64,000 nucleotides of DNA from Deuterostichococcus epilithicus. Taxonomy: Eukaryota > Chlorophyta > Trebouxiophyceae > Prasiolales > Stichococcaceae. Under the pieces are notes generated by a model. The model worked only from the letters and a program-made list of their open reading frames with translations, ran no database searches and was not told the origin of the DNA. Every line of letters starts with the position of its first letter. Position 1 is the stretch's first letter. This document shows, in pieces, positions 1 through 11,800 of the stretch. The position numbers and the translations under genes were made by a program. The stretch lies in the NCBI GenBank assembly GCA_033439295.1, contig JAVTLE010000017.1, positions 186,001-250,000 on the forward strand, in the 5' to 3' direction.

Positions 1-3000
1 CAAGCGGTTTCCGAGGGAGACGTGCCCACCGCTCGGAGCAGCCACAGCGTCGTCGCCGTGAAGGTGCTAGCGGCTTTCATTTCAGCCGTGCAGTGATCTT
101 GCGCCTTGAAGTTCACATCGCCTGGAATACGTCAGCCATCCAGCAAGGTCGTTGCGGCTCGCCCTGGCCAGAACGCTGATGCAGTCACGAGATCACAAGG
201 GCATGCATGAGAATCGGTTTGGCTGCAAGCGCCTGCCGATAGCGTCTCCAAATTGTGCAGTTTGCGCCGCGGCAGGTTTCTTCTGGGAGCATGCGGTCAG
301 CTATGGACAAGCGTGTAGCTCGTGGCGTACGCAACGCACTCTGTACAGCGCGTAGAGAACCTCGGCTAGGGGCCAATGCGCTGCTAGCTGGAAGGGCATT
401 GGGCATGGATGTGCCCAGCAGCACGCGCACATACGTCCACCGCATGCGCACAGCTCCCGGGACGGCACTCTGCGTTACACGGCCACTCGAACAAGGCAAA
501 GCTCATCCTTTCAAGGCGTCCTTGCGCCCGTGCAGGATACGATCCTCGTCTTCGGCGGCGAGCACGTGCCGCGCACGCCGCTGCCGAAGGACGTCTTCCG
601 CTACGATTGCACCGCGCGCCGATGGGAAACGCTCGCGACGTCAGGGCCGGCGCCGTGCGGGCGCGTGGGCCACGCCGCCGCCGCGTCGGATCCGACATGT
701 ACGTTGTTGGCGGACGTACGGGGAAGGACTTCGGCGACTCCAGCCTGAACGACCTGCACGTCCTGACACCTGCACAGGTCATCACTCCACGTTGACCTTT
801 CAGAATTTCAGACTTTCGGAAGTTCAAAAGTGATCGATGACACGGAATGTTAGACAGAATGCTCTGCGGACTCCAGCCTCGACGACATGCTACATCCTGG
901 ACGCGGCGCCAGGTGGGACGCATGGGTTTGCATACATTGGGCCTTCAGTCGTTGATGGGCAGTCTGGCACCCCCCTATCCAATTCCGGAGGGTCTCGGGC
1001 GTTAGGCAAACAGCCTGCGACATGCGGTGCCGGCAGGCTGCTGGTGCAGTGACTGCATTGATGCATGCACGGAAGGTGCCTGGGACGATGCGGAGCGGCC
1101 AGAAAAGCACGGCTTCTGTCCTGCAACTCGCATCGGCCACCCGGACAGCAGGCCACAACCCCTTATTGTGGACGGCTGGAAAGTCCACGACGATCCTCTG
1201 CTTTAGGCGCATGGAGGAAGCTGGAGGCAGCCGGCGACGTGCCGCAGGCGCGCAGCTACCATGCGGCCGCGGCCCTGGGCAGCAGCCTATACGTCTTTGG
1301 CGGCTGCGGCGCCGGCGGCCGCCTGAACGAGCTGCACCGCTACGATCCTGGCGCCAACACCTGGATACGACTGCCTTCCAGTGACAACGTGCCGGTGAAC
1401 GAGAAATGCTTTTGGGCAGATGGCAGGTTGCAGGGGCATGATGCACTTCGCCGGGGTGCGGGTCACACGCAACTGCAACATTCTGGCTGCGACCCAGGCC
1501 GAATGGCGCCAGGCAGGGTCATGCCCTCTCAGAGGCAGTAGGTTCATGACACTGTCCATTTTTTTTGCCAAAAAGGCTGCAATTGTCAGTCAGCATCCTG
1601 CTGGGTGGGTTCAGCACACTCCGCCCCAGGCAAGTCTCCCTGATGCGCCGGGGCACTCCAGCGGCCGAGTGGCGGTGATCGTCGAACGAGCAGGACTGGC
1701 TGGTCGCCGGTAGCCGGTGCCATATCAGTGGCTGCGACGTTGCCCTGCACAGTTCCTGCGTGCGCTCTCTCGAATAAGCACTGTCGCCCCAAGGGGTGCC
1801 ATTGTGAACAAACCTTTGTTTTGGCGATGCCGGGGGCAGCGGGCGCAATGCCGTACCGCGGCGCGATGACATCGCGTGCATTCATGAGCCTTGCGCCGGT
1901 GTCACCATCACTGATCACGCCCTGCACGCAGATGACATGAGGCCCCAGCTCCGCTGTCATGACAGGCGCCTGTCGAGCGGGCTCCGCGGCAGCAGGAAGC
2001 ACGTTGTACGTAGGTGAGGGCGCCAGGGGCCAGCACCGGACAGCCATGCTGGACGACCTGTTAGAAGCGACCACCCTGTGAATTGACGGGTCCTTGCCTC
2101 TGCCACCCGCAGGCGTGCGGCGGCGCAGGCTTCGTGGCTGCAGGAGGCATGCTGTACGTCGTTGGTGGTTTCAATGGCAGGGAGCTCGGCGACATGCACG
2201 CATTCGACACGGACACCAAAACCTGGCGGCAGCTGGACCTGGAAGCTGCGGAGCAGCAGCTGCCGGCTCGCAGCGTCGCCGGCGTGGCGGCGGTCTCACC
2301 AGACGGTATGGAATACATCTGCACTGCTGCTCCATCTTACTGTTTTTGGGGAGGTGGAGGGGTGCCGAGCGAGCGTCAGCCAAGGCAGCGACCATGGGCC
2401 GGTGGCAGGCCGGCGGCGTGACTGCCAGTTGCAGCAGCACCGGCTGGCGAAGCCGGCGGCGTGAAGGCGCACCATGCCTGTGAAGCGCTGCCGGGAGGCT
2501 GGAATAGTGTCTGGCTGAGGCCCCTGCTGCTTGGGTGATGGCACACTGCAATGTCTGTCATGCTTCCTTTTCCCACACATTTGCTTCTCAAGCCATCTCC
2601 AGTGGCCTGCTTGTTAGTTTCGGAGCTTGAGAGGCGCATGCACCCAGACTGATATCATTGCGCCATGTGTGGGGAGCAGGGCTGCTCGCAGAGTCGAGGA
2701 TTTCCTTGACATGCCATTGTTCTCGATGCCCAGACGCCAGCGGAGAGGCGACCACATTGCTCATCTTCGGCGGCGAGGTCGAGCCAACGGACCTGGGCCA
2801 CGAGGCAGCAGGTGTGCACTCAAGCTTCGTTTGTTGCCGGATTTGCTGCCGCAAACACTGCATGAGCAGCCTCGAGGTCAGCTTCCGCTTCGGACCAGCA
2901 ACCAGCCGGGTTTGTAGTGGTGAATGCTCGCCGCTGTGCATGTTTGCGCCCAGCAGCTCCAATGACATCGCCTGCTCGTGGGCTCATCAATCGTTTTCTG

Positions 3001-3275
3001 CTTGTTGAAAAGCTTGGCTCAAAACTGTCGCCCAGCGAACCTGAGCGCTGCTGCTGCCTCTTGCAGGCTCCTACTCAAATGACACATTCGGGTTTGACAC
3101 GATGCGGCCGGAGGGCGGCTGGCGAGAGCTGGAAGGCATTGGCGGCGAGCCCCCGGCGCCGCGCGGCTGGTTCCATGCTGCGGCGCTTGGCGGTCACGGG
3201 ATGGCAGTGCACGGCGGCAACGCAATGGATAACTCCAGGCTGGGCGACCTGTTCTTTCTACGCCCATCGGCGTGA
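1..3275 (+). CDS. Kelch-repeat protein of the nitrile-specifier/thiocyanate-forming family (5' partial)
   Basis: Exons 1-63, 536-790, 1207-1394, 2113-2305, 2734-2811 and 3067-3275 join in phase, giving about 328 visible residues; the start lies before the window. Five kelch blades are seen, with motifs such as ILVFGGE, DMYVVGGRTG, LYVFGGCGAGGRLNEL, LYVVGGFNG, LLIFGGEVEPTDLGH and GGNAMDNSRLGDLFF, in the order known from plant specifier proteins (ESP/TFP/NSP), which steer glucosinolate breakdown. Algae lack glucosinolates, so a general kelch beta-propeller role is more likely. The recalled Fe(II) triad E-x3-D-x3-H is incomplete here: Thr sits where Asp is expected. One C appears to be missing near position 685 (HAAAA|VGSD), which breaks the frame inside exon 2; this is probably a sequence error. 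Donor at 791 is inferred from phase. Confidence 0.86.
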
Positions 3276-4500
3276 GAACTTGAGCAGGAGCGGCGGCGTC
3301 ATTTTTTAGCCATCAAAATTTGGCGACCTACACTCCGGCAATCGTCAACATGAGCTGCACAGGACCCTGGGGCAGTTTCTGAAACAGCGGTCTGAGGCAG
3401 CAGCTGTTGATGTTTGCGGCAGCGGCTGTGGCACAGTTGCGGTGGCACCTGGCGGACCCGGACGTTGCGACCCCCTTCCGGCTCCCATAATTCAGTATCG
3501 AGGCGCCGAAGCCCCTTTGAGCTCCGCACGCCCTCTCCCGTTGCTGGGGCTGCCCTGTGCTGATGAATGCAGGGCTCTGCCTGATGCAGTGCCCTGGCCT
3601 TCTGCAGCTAATATCATTATGTGCGTGCATGCGGGTGACATGCGCCGCAAATCTGGCGTTGAGATGTGCTGCACTTGCACAGCATGCGCAGCAGGACATC
3701 CGCAATGTGCCACTGAAGCTCCTGCGCGAGAACCGGCTGCAGCGGTGACATGTGTTACTTGACCAACAGCTTATGGAAGTGGAATGGTTCGAGTGGCAGA
3801 CGGATGCGAATAGCGAGCGAAGCCAGCAGTTGTCCGACTGCCGGACCGCCAGCTGGCAAGCGATGAGTAATCGAACAGGCAGCCCAATAGGTGAAAGTCT
3901 TGCGCTGTGCCAGGTCCCGAAGTGCACGGATCCAGCACGTAGGCGCAAAGGCCTGTGACCCTCCTGAACAGTGCACCGAGAGCTGTCATCCCTGCCTCGA
4001 ATTTTGGGGTTTGCGCCATCCACCTCGAGACGTGCCTTCACGCGAGCGCGTCGGTGTTCACGCAGCAGGGTCCATCAGGTCGAAGAGAAAGCTGCACTGT
4101 TGCAGGGCGGGCCCGTGCAAAGCCATTGCATATCGGGCGACATGCAGTGGTGGTCGCGCAGTGGGGCCATCACCTTTGCCGCTGTCCTGACAGCCCTGTT
4201 GCTGCTCGCCCGTGGATCGCACCGCCGCAGCATCGGTGCGCCATCTTCGTTCCGCCAGTGACCACTCTCACTCCCAGGCGGAACGCCAGGTACAGGCGCC
4301 ATGCCATTCCGAACCGCAGCACCGCCAGTCACGGCGCCATGCCACTGTTGGAGACCAGTTGAGATCACGCACATGTTCGCCATGCGGTTGAACATTGCGG
4401 AGTCCTGTTGTAGCGTGTTTGTGAGCACCACGTCTTGTGGCCTTGACTGCCCGTGAGTGTATGCGCCAATTGTCAGCCCCGTGTCACACATGACGCACAG
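3276..4500. other. Region without a confident gene
   Basis: This follows the kelch stop codon. Positions 4149-4258 (+) encode one hydrophobic stretch (AITFAAVLTALLLLA) behind a plausible acceptor, which could be an upstream exon of the next gene, but its splice phase does not fit the exon at 4501. Nothing else is convincing. Confidence 0.3.
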
Positions 4501-4769
4501 GCGGGACCCCGAACTGCCCGCCGCCACTCAGCGCGGCGCAGCTGGCGGCCTGGGAGGCGGCAGCAGGCACCAACCTGGCGCTCCTGGAGGCTTCGGACAA
4601 GCTGCAGATGTGGCCCATTGCGTGGCCGCAGCCTGCGAGCGAGGAGGTGACAGCCGCCTGGGAGCGGCGGCAGCGGCCGGAGCGCATCCAACCGGAAGGT
4701 GTTGTTTTTTGTTGTTTCTTATCTCACCTCAATACCCTTGGAGCTGCTATGTCCTGTTGATATGTGACG

Positions 4770-4813
<44 letters not shown>

Positions 4814-5204
4814 AAACTGCATATGGGGCGCAGCTGCCAGGGAAGCGTGTACCTGGCGCCGCCAGCAGGAGGCACAGGGATGCTGCACAGGCAGTGCTCC
4901 TCGCTGAGATATGCCTTCGGTCGGACGGTGTGCCAGCGCAATGGAATGCACACAAGCATGCTTTGGCATGTGATTTACGCGCATTGCGTAGGAAAGTCTG
5001 AAATTGCACCTGGGCTTCTCCTGTCTTTCTGTCTTTTCAGAATGATCCTACCAATGCAGTCGCAATGGGCAACCTGCTACATCGCCTATTGCATGTGCTA
5101 TGGCTGCAGCGGATGCACCCTATTCAGTCAGCCGGCCGCTGTTGCCGCCGGAGTTTGACAGCGTGGCGGCAGCCCTGGAGAGGCCGGCGAGACGGCTGCT
5201 GTGA
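4501..5204 (+). CDS. Unrecognised protein, last two exons
   Basis: Exon 4501-4698 (acceptor CACAG, donor GTGTTG) and terminal exon 5110-5204 (acceptor GCTGCAG, stop TGA) join in phase 1. The first encodes an Ala/Trp-rich helix-like stretch with SAAQLAAWEAAAGTNLALLE and MWPIAWPQP. The second ends with YSVSRPLLPPEFDSVAAAL. Composition is protein-like and the splice sites are good, but I do not recognise the family. The intron holds a (CTG)14 tract. The 5' end is unresolved. Confidence 0.45.
4771..4812 (+). repeat. (CTG)14 microsatellite
   Basis: Fourteen uninterrupted CTG triplets lie inside the intron 4699-5109. Apparent poly-Gln, poly-Ser and poly-Cys reading frames here are by-products of the repeat. 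Confidence 0.97.
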
Positions 5205-5524
5205 GGCGCTCTTGGTGCAAGCGGCAGCAGAAACACATTCATCGACAGAATGTTGTGATTTCAAACAGCTGAGCATCAGCAGGGTTGGAAGGCCATTCTG
5301 AGGAGACATCCTGAACAAACATTCTGCCTGTACCTACAAGCTTCTATTTGTCGTCATCCATGCAGAATTGTTCCGTACCTGTACATACGGTGCAAGCAGC
5401 ATGCAACTTGACAAGGTGGACGCGTTGTAATTGTGAAGGTCGAATCAGCGTCGTGTTGGTGGCCGCAAATGCTGAGGAGCAGAGCATCCATGCCTGCACT
5501 AGGTATGCATGCTGCCCAGCTGGG
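5205..5524. other. Short convergent intergenic stretch
   Basis: This lies between two 3' ends facing each other (5204 + and 5525 -). I see no gene or clear polyadenylation motif in it. Confidence 0.4.
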
Positions 5525-6295
5525 CTACTCGTACTCTGATGGCCACTCAAAACCTGCTGAGACACCGTCGTTTTCGCTACCTGGTCTGCTGGTGGGTCTC
5601 GAGCTCTCGACCCCGCCGCCGCCTTGCCTCCAGGTAGCTTCAGTCCCGTCCTCCACTTTCACCGCTGCAGTGTGGCCGCCTGCCGCTGTGGTAACTCCAG
5701 CTGCCGGCGTGATAGCTGCAGCCGCCGCTATTGCTGCACCTGTCGCCGTGGCCTCTGCAGCGCGGCCGCAATTGCGCCCGGCAGCCGCGGCCACGTCTTC
5801 TGCGGCGCTAACGTGGTGCAGCGCAGCGGCTGCCATGTCGTCTGCGGCGCGCATCAACAGAAGCGATTGCCGCTGCGCCTCAGCGACGGCGGCATCGCGT
5901 GCGGCGAGTGCCTTTGCTGCATCCGCCTGAGCCGAGGCAAGCTGCAGTAGCACATTCGCATGCCAATAGACGTTAGGCAAGCCCGGCAAACGAGGTCGTT
6001 TGTCTTGCAGTGATCAGCCGCCAGGTAGTGCGCCAACATTGCATTGCAAGGCTGTACTAGCGTTTCAAGAAGCACTGGCCATTGCTGCATCCGCCTCTGT
6101 GCACATTAGATGCACTGGGAAGTTCGCAGCGTTGGTAAACGTGCGATTTGACAATCCCACCTGAGACCTGAGGCTGTCAATGTCGGCACGTGCCCGCTTC
6201 AGCGCTGCTGCAGCATCACCAGGCTGAGCTTGGGGTGCCGCTGCCGCACCGCCCGGCAGGCGTTCCGCATCACATAGCGGCGGCGGCTGCTGCAC
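5525..6295 (-). CDS. Ala-rich coiled-coil protein, last two exons
   Basis: Exon 6161 to about 6295 ends with donor CAG|GTGGGA and joins in phase 0 to terminal exon 5525-5941 (acceptor CTACTGCAG). The joined protein reads through heptad-like sequence (ALKRARADIDSLRSQ, then LASAQADAAKALAARDAAVA) typical of a long coiled coil, followed by an Ala/Thr-rich low-complexity tail and a charged Ser/Gly-rich C terminus ending EWPSEYE. A cytoskeletal or scaffold role is possible but not demonstrated. The N-terminal exons were not resolved; minus-strand open frames at 6524-7072 and 7090-7413 could belong to it. Confidence 0.55.
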
Positions 6296-8401
6296 CTGTG
6301 CTGTCAGCGCGGCCGTGGCTGCTGCCGCGAGGTCTTAGATGCCTTCTCGGCGGCCCACCACTGAAAGCCTGCAGTGCAGGCATGAGGTTCGGCGGCGTCG
6401 GCGCAGAAGCGGGAAGCACTCCCCACAGCAACCAGTCATTCCACAGGCCGCGCAGCAGCACCTGGCGGCAGCCACGGGGACCAGGCCGGCGTAGTGCTCC
6501 AAGCCCTTGGTCACCGCGCCAGCTCAGGCCGCTTTCGGCTTGTGCGGACACACGTCGGCGACCACTGCGGGGACAAATGCGCAACTGTCAGGTTGCATGT
6601 CCGGCGCTGGTTGTTGCGCAGAAGACGCCACCGAACTGTGCATGCCCCGCCGCCCACGGTTCACGGCAGCCTCCAAGTGCATGCACCTGACGGTGTGCCA
6701 GACGCTTTGCCGCTCTCGAATGCCCATGTGCGGAGGTTGTGCACCTTCCTGCGCGCAAATACGGCACAAATACGGCACAGGACCCAGGTCCCACACGGCT
6801 GCGGTGACAGCTAGCTTCAGCGCGGAACGAGTTGTGTTGAATACAGAGTCGGGACGGGTTGTGAGCGCACTCCCTCGTGAGGTCGGCTGCCAGACGCCAG
6901 GCAGCGGCATGCCTCCCGCGCCGTGGGCGCGCCACAGCGCTGAGTGCACGGCCCTGACGGCTGCCTGTCTCTTCTCCGCAAGGCGAGCCCACGTTGGCAT
7001 CGGTGCTGTAGCGGCGCTGGCGCCAAACCCTCCGCTTGCTGCGCGGCACAGGCACACGTTGCTACCACACAAATCCTACTGCAGAGCGTCTATTCTGTGC
7101 GGGGCTGTGAGGCGCCGCTGCCAGCGCTCAATTCGCTGCCCTCATGGGGCAGCCATGCCTGTGGGCTGCTGCCGCGCGCATGCGACGCTGTCGTCCGCTC
7201 CAAGCATGCTCCAAGCATGCCATCCCTCGCCCATGCAGCAGGTTGGGGCGTGCTCTGATCGTGCTCACCTTCAATTCTGATGGGGGGTCGCTTCCGTGCG
7301 CCATTGCTGAGCATGGCTGCTGCGCTGTCGCCAACGGCCGAGTTTCGGGTCCTGCCTGCTGCCGCAAGCCCCGGGACTGCCTCGCTGGCCTGCCAGACAA
7401 GCAGCGCTGACACTACTAGAGGTCAAAAGCTAGCGAAGTTCCTCCTGCATGAGCATCACAGCCTTCTGTTGGTGGAGAAGGCCGAAGGACTGGGTGTACC
7501 AGATACCCAGTAATGCTAACGGATCCCGTTGCGAAGCACCAGCATTGCCTACTAGAAACAGCGGCTATAGTAATAAGGGCGCCGCTGCGGCGATTGAGCT
7601 TGCAGATAGCAGCGTGAAGCATGACATGCAGCAATCAGCAGCAAATGATACGGGAGCGATGGATGAACCAGTCCTGGAAGTCAGCCACATTGGTTCTGCG
7701 GCGAGCTGGTGGCAGGCGGGCGCTGAGCTGAAATCTCTCAAATTGTATTTTGGTCTGAACCCTCTGATGCATGTTAACATAGCGTCTCCCGACCACAACG
7801 AAACTTGAACGAGACATGCCAGACAGCGAAACCATCTGAACCAGTGCTGCATGCTGTACTCGACTACGCTTTAGAGCGATGATGCAACTGAATCCTGAAC
7901 CTCCCCCTTGCAAACGATGCATAAACAGCCGGCGCACGGCATTGTCACGGCACCCCTAGTGTGAAATCGCTGCTAGTGCATTTCCTGGTTGTCATATGTT
8001 GCTGTCACCTCTGACAGTCTCCAGGGGTCGGCAGCAGGCAGCAGACAGACAGCAAAGAATGCCGGCGTGGCAGCCCATGCATCGCCCAGCCGTCAGCCAG
8101 GGCAGGCGCGCCAACACGCCCAAGAGAGCTCTCCCTGCCTCCCGCCCAGCAGGCTGCATGGGCGACGGGCGCTGCATGCCACCACGGCATCGGCCCGAGC
8201 AGCCGCCCGCTGGCTGTGGCTGCCGAGCACCGTCGTTTCTGGCTGCGCCCTTCGCCGTGTCTTTGGCAGGACGCGCATTTGGCAACCAGTCCCAAGCACT
8301 GGTGTCCTGCCGCAGCGGGCCTTCTGGCTGCGCTGGGCTGGAATCTTTGCCATCGCTGGCCCTGGCGGCGTGTCTCACCGGCAGCCCCTGCCGGCAGGTG
8401 G

Positions 8402-8483
8402 CTTCAGCGGCAGGTGGTCCGCCGCTGAAGACACCTGCTGGCAGGGCTGCCGATTGGTTTCAGCGGCGGAAACCTGCCGCTGA
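8402..8483. repeat. Two GC-rich perfect inverted repeats
   Basis: CTTCAGCGGC at 8402-8411 pairs perfectly with 8421-8430 across a 9-nt loop. TCAGCGGC at 8460-8467 pairs with 8476-8483 across an 8-nt loop. A related CCGGCA/TGCCGG pair sits just upstream. This lies about 400 bp 3' of the hydrolase stop codon. Confidence 0.85.
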
Positions 8484-8567
8484 TTCGTCACAGCTTGCCG
8501 TCCGTGGCCACCAGCAGCCGCTGCACCTCCGCCACCACATGCTCCTGCGGCAAAGAATATAGGGTTT

Positions 8568-8591
8568 AAACAAACAAACAAACAAACAAAT
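8568..8591. repeat. (CAAA)n microsatellite
   Basis: Six consecutive CAAA-type units sit in an AT-rich island of otherwise GC-rich DNA. Confidence 0.9.
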
Positions 8592-8891
8592 TTGTTCCGA
8601 AAAGTCTTGCTTCTTTGCCAACAACTTATAGGCAACTCCTGGCCTTTTTCGAGGAGATGCAGCTTCTTATGTCGCTGTCACGTACGGACGGGCTCGTTCA
8701 CTACTTGCAAGTTGAAGTGAGGGCGGCTTGGCTGAAGGGAAGCTAGCCCCCAACAGGAAGCACGCCGGCCGCAGCTGGCGACTGCAGCTGTGCCACCGCA
8801 GCCCGCCAGGGCTTTCGCGGCACGACCAGCACTGCAGCAACTCTCACGAAGCACTGCTCAAGGGTCTACCTCGCATCAGCACCGCGAGTCG

Positions 8892-11800
8892 TCAGAAATC
8901 TCGTGAAAATCTCAAACCCTGCACCTGGAAGGGCACATCCACCAGGAAGCCGCCGTGGCCAGCGGTCGGGTGCAGCAGCACCCGGGCGCCGCTTCCCGCT
9001 GCCGCCAGCTGCTTCCGCACGAGGCCGACCGGCACCAGGTCGTCGTGCGTGGACAGCATGATGAAGGTGGCGCCAGTCGGCATGTCCTCAGGCCACAGCA
9101 TCAGCTCGCTCCAGAAGAACCTGCAAGGAGCGTCAGGGTCTGCATGTTTCTTGCGAAGCCGGCTGTATCCGAGAGCATGTCCTCCGGCCACAGCATCAGC
9201 CCGCTCCAGCAGAACCTGCACGAAAGGGGAGCGTCAGCACGTTTCCAAACCTGCCCGACTTGCAGGTGAAGTCACTGATCCAACGGCGCAAAGCCGGGTT
9301 CAAGTCTGAGTGCAAGTCCTCCAGCCACGGCATCGGGCTCGTTCCGGAGAGACATGTGTATCGGATAGACCGACCCTCGGGCAACCAACCCCTTGCTCCA
9401 TTGAACATGCATACTCGGAAAAAGGTGTTGTTCAAACTGCTGAGACGCGCCCCCGGCAGAAGGCGGAGGCAATCATGAGGTCGCAAGGGGCACAGGAACA
9501 CGCCGCACTTGGCATTTTGTTTGAGCTGTTCAAATTGAAGGAAGGTGTTCCAGAAGCTGAAACACTCACCCGCGGCAGAAGGCGGAGGCGATCATGAGGT
9601 CGCGGGAGCACAGGAAGCGCGCCGCGTCCAGGACTCCCTCCAGGCCGCGCCCGATGTTTGCGGGGCGGTAGATAAAGTTGGCCAGCAGGTGGGGAGCGCA
9701 CGTCATGAGGCATACCGGGTCCAGCAGCGCCAACGAGTGCACCAGCTGTGGGAAGCACGAGACAAGGTAAGGCTCGTCAGCAAGGAACCAAAGATGTCAT
9801 TGGAAGGGGTGTGTATTGGAAGGGGTTGGATCCACCCCAGAGGGCAGGTCGCGAGGCATGCCGGGTTCAGCAGCGCCAGCGGGCGCGCCAGCTGTGCTAC
9901 ACCATCTGATGCTGACAGCAACAGGAAAAGAAAGGTGGGATCGCTCTGTGAAGGAGGTGAAGATGTGTATAATTTGAAAGCGATCGGCAGGTGAGTTAGC
10001 GCGCAGGTTATGAGGCACGCCAGGCCCTGCCTGTGTTGCCAGCAGGTTCACCAGCTGTGGGGCAAAGCACCAACAGGAGGTCCAACGCGGGGTTGTTAGG
10101 AGTCGAAAGGGTCAAAGGTTTTGAGGGAGGGCACAGGGCACCGCAGCCAGAGCCTGCCGGTCATGAGACATGCCGGCCCAGTAAATTTCAGTAAAGTGCC
10201 GAGGACAACGACTGGTGATGAAGATAGGCAGAACAGCGCGCCCGAGGTTGATTGTCCCTTCCCAGCAGCGTTGGGAGTGACAGAAGCAGCCTATGCGAAA
10301 GAACCTAGCAGCACCGCCAGCTGGGCGACGTGTGACACGCTGGGTGCAGTAACCTCGGCGGGCATGGTTGGATCTCTGCGCACTTACGTTCACACTCACG
10401 CTTCCCCTGCCAACGCTCGCACATACCCTGGGTGTGGCATCGCACAAACACACAGCTCCTCAAGCGGACTCGCCTAGTGTAGACCCGTGTTTTGCCAAGC
10501 AAGCATCAGCGTGTGCGCCAGCGTGGCTGCTGCAGAGCATCCAAGTCCCCTGTCATTCCGACCCCAATTGCCACCAAAGCTGCGCAGGCAAATTCCTCCG
10601 TGCACGGACGAGACTCCCAGCTGCCCTGGCGTTCAGCAAGTGTATGTAAAGTGCAGCGCATCTGGGTCACCGCTGCTGTTGACCCAGACGCATCAAGAGA
10701 GAATAGAGAGAGAGAGCGAGGATATTTTTTTAAAATACTCATTCTAAGAGGGTATCCTACTTTGAGAGGGAGAGAGAGAGGGAAACAAAGCAACTCAAGG
10801 GCACGAGCCAGTGCCATGCATCGCAAAAGAGGTGTCGCAGCCGCACGTTGCACGGGCATACAAGCCAGGCCGTGCTGTGTTGCATTCTGTTGATTCTGAG
10901 TTTCAAGCTCGTTGTGTAGACACCATCAGGCACCCACCTCTGGGTACAATGCAGCAGGCGCAGCACTACAACACTGTCGCAGCTGACCGCCTGGCCGCAT
11001 GCTTCAGCTCATTCTGACGGTCTCTGTCCGTGTCAGTTCGGAATGTTGCACGACAGAATGCTCGCATCCGGATGCAGCTGCGGCATTGCACCACAAGGGT
11101 GCCACAGCCATGCGCCACCAAGCCAGTGCGGCCCAGGCCTCTTGTGGCTGCCTGATCAAATGGCGTCCGTGTCTGTGTGTAGTGACAGCAGGCACGAGAT
11201 TGTGTTGCACGACAAAACGCACACCTCCGGGTGGAGCTGCCGCATGCGCGAGGCGACAAAGGTGCCGTAGCTGTGCGCCACGAAGCACGCGCCGTCCAGG
11301 CCGTTGACCTTCAGCACGCCCGCAAGGGCGTGCGCGAGCTCGTCCACGGACGCCGGCGCGCCGCACAGGCGCAGCGCCACGTGTCGGGCCTCCACCAGGA
11401 TAACGGGGTGGTGCGGCGCCGCGTCCGCCAGCATGCGCACAAAGCGCAAGTACGGCATCTGCGGGGGTTCAGAAAGAAAGGCGTGCTCAGGGAGGGTTGT
11501 GTGGGGAAGCTTGTCCAAGGCGTTCGAGGGGAACAATGCCCGCGCACAGCGGCGCCGCCACGTGTCGCGCCTTGGCTTAAACAACCAGGCGGTGCTGAGC
11601 CGCTTCGACCCACACGCACACACCACGCAGGTGCTCCATCCGCGAATCTGTGAAAGAGGGCCTCAACATTCTGAAGCATCACCCTCACTGACGTCCCTGA
11701 GCAGTATCGTTGAGATCATGAAATGTTGTGGAGCCACCACGCGTCACGGCGCAGCGCCAGCCAGCGCGCACAAAAAGGGCAAGTACACTTGTGCACTCGT

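Larger units (their letters stand above)
6296..8891. other. Unassigned region with hairpins and weak open frames
   Basis: Two minus-strand open frames (6524-7072, 183 codons; 7090-7413, 108 codons) have fair composition, but no family signature or clean splice chain was found. The right half carries a hairpin cluster (8402-8483), a CAAA repeat (8568-8591) and a degraded copy of the hydrolase 3' end near 8746-8800. Confidence 0.35.

Noticed and set aside
4719-5009. Poly-Ser, poly-Gln and poly-Ala proteins on the minus strand
   Set aside because: They are translations of the (CTG)14 microsatellite inside an intron.
9854-9896. Repeat-induced point mutation (C-to-T decay) as the cause of copy divergence
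   Set aside because: All six differences of this copy are transitions, but in both directions, and the copy at 9176-9222 differs mainly by A/C transversions, so no RIP-like bias.
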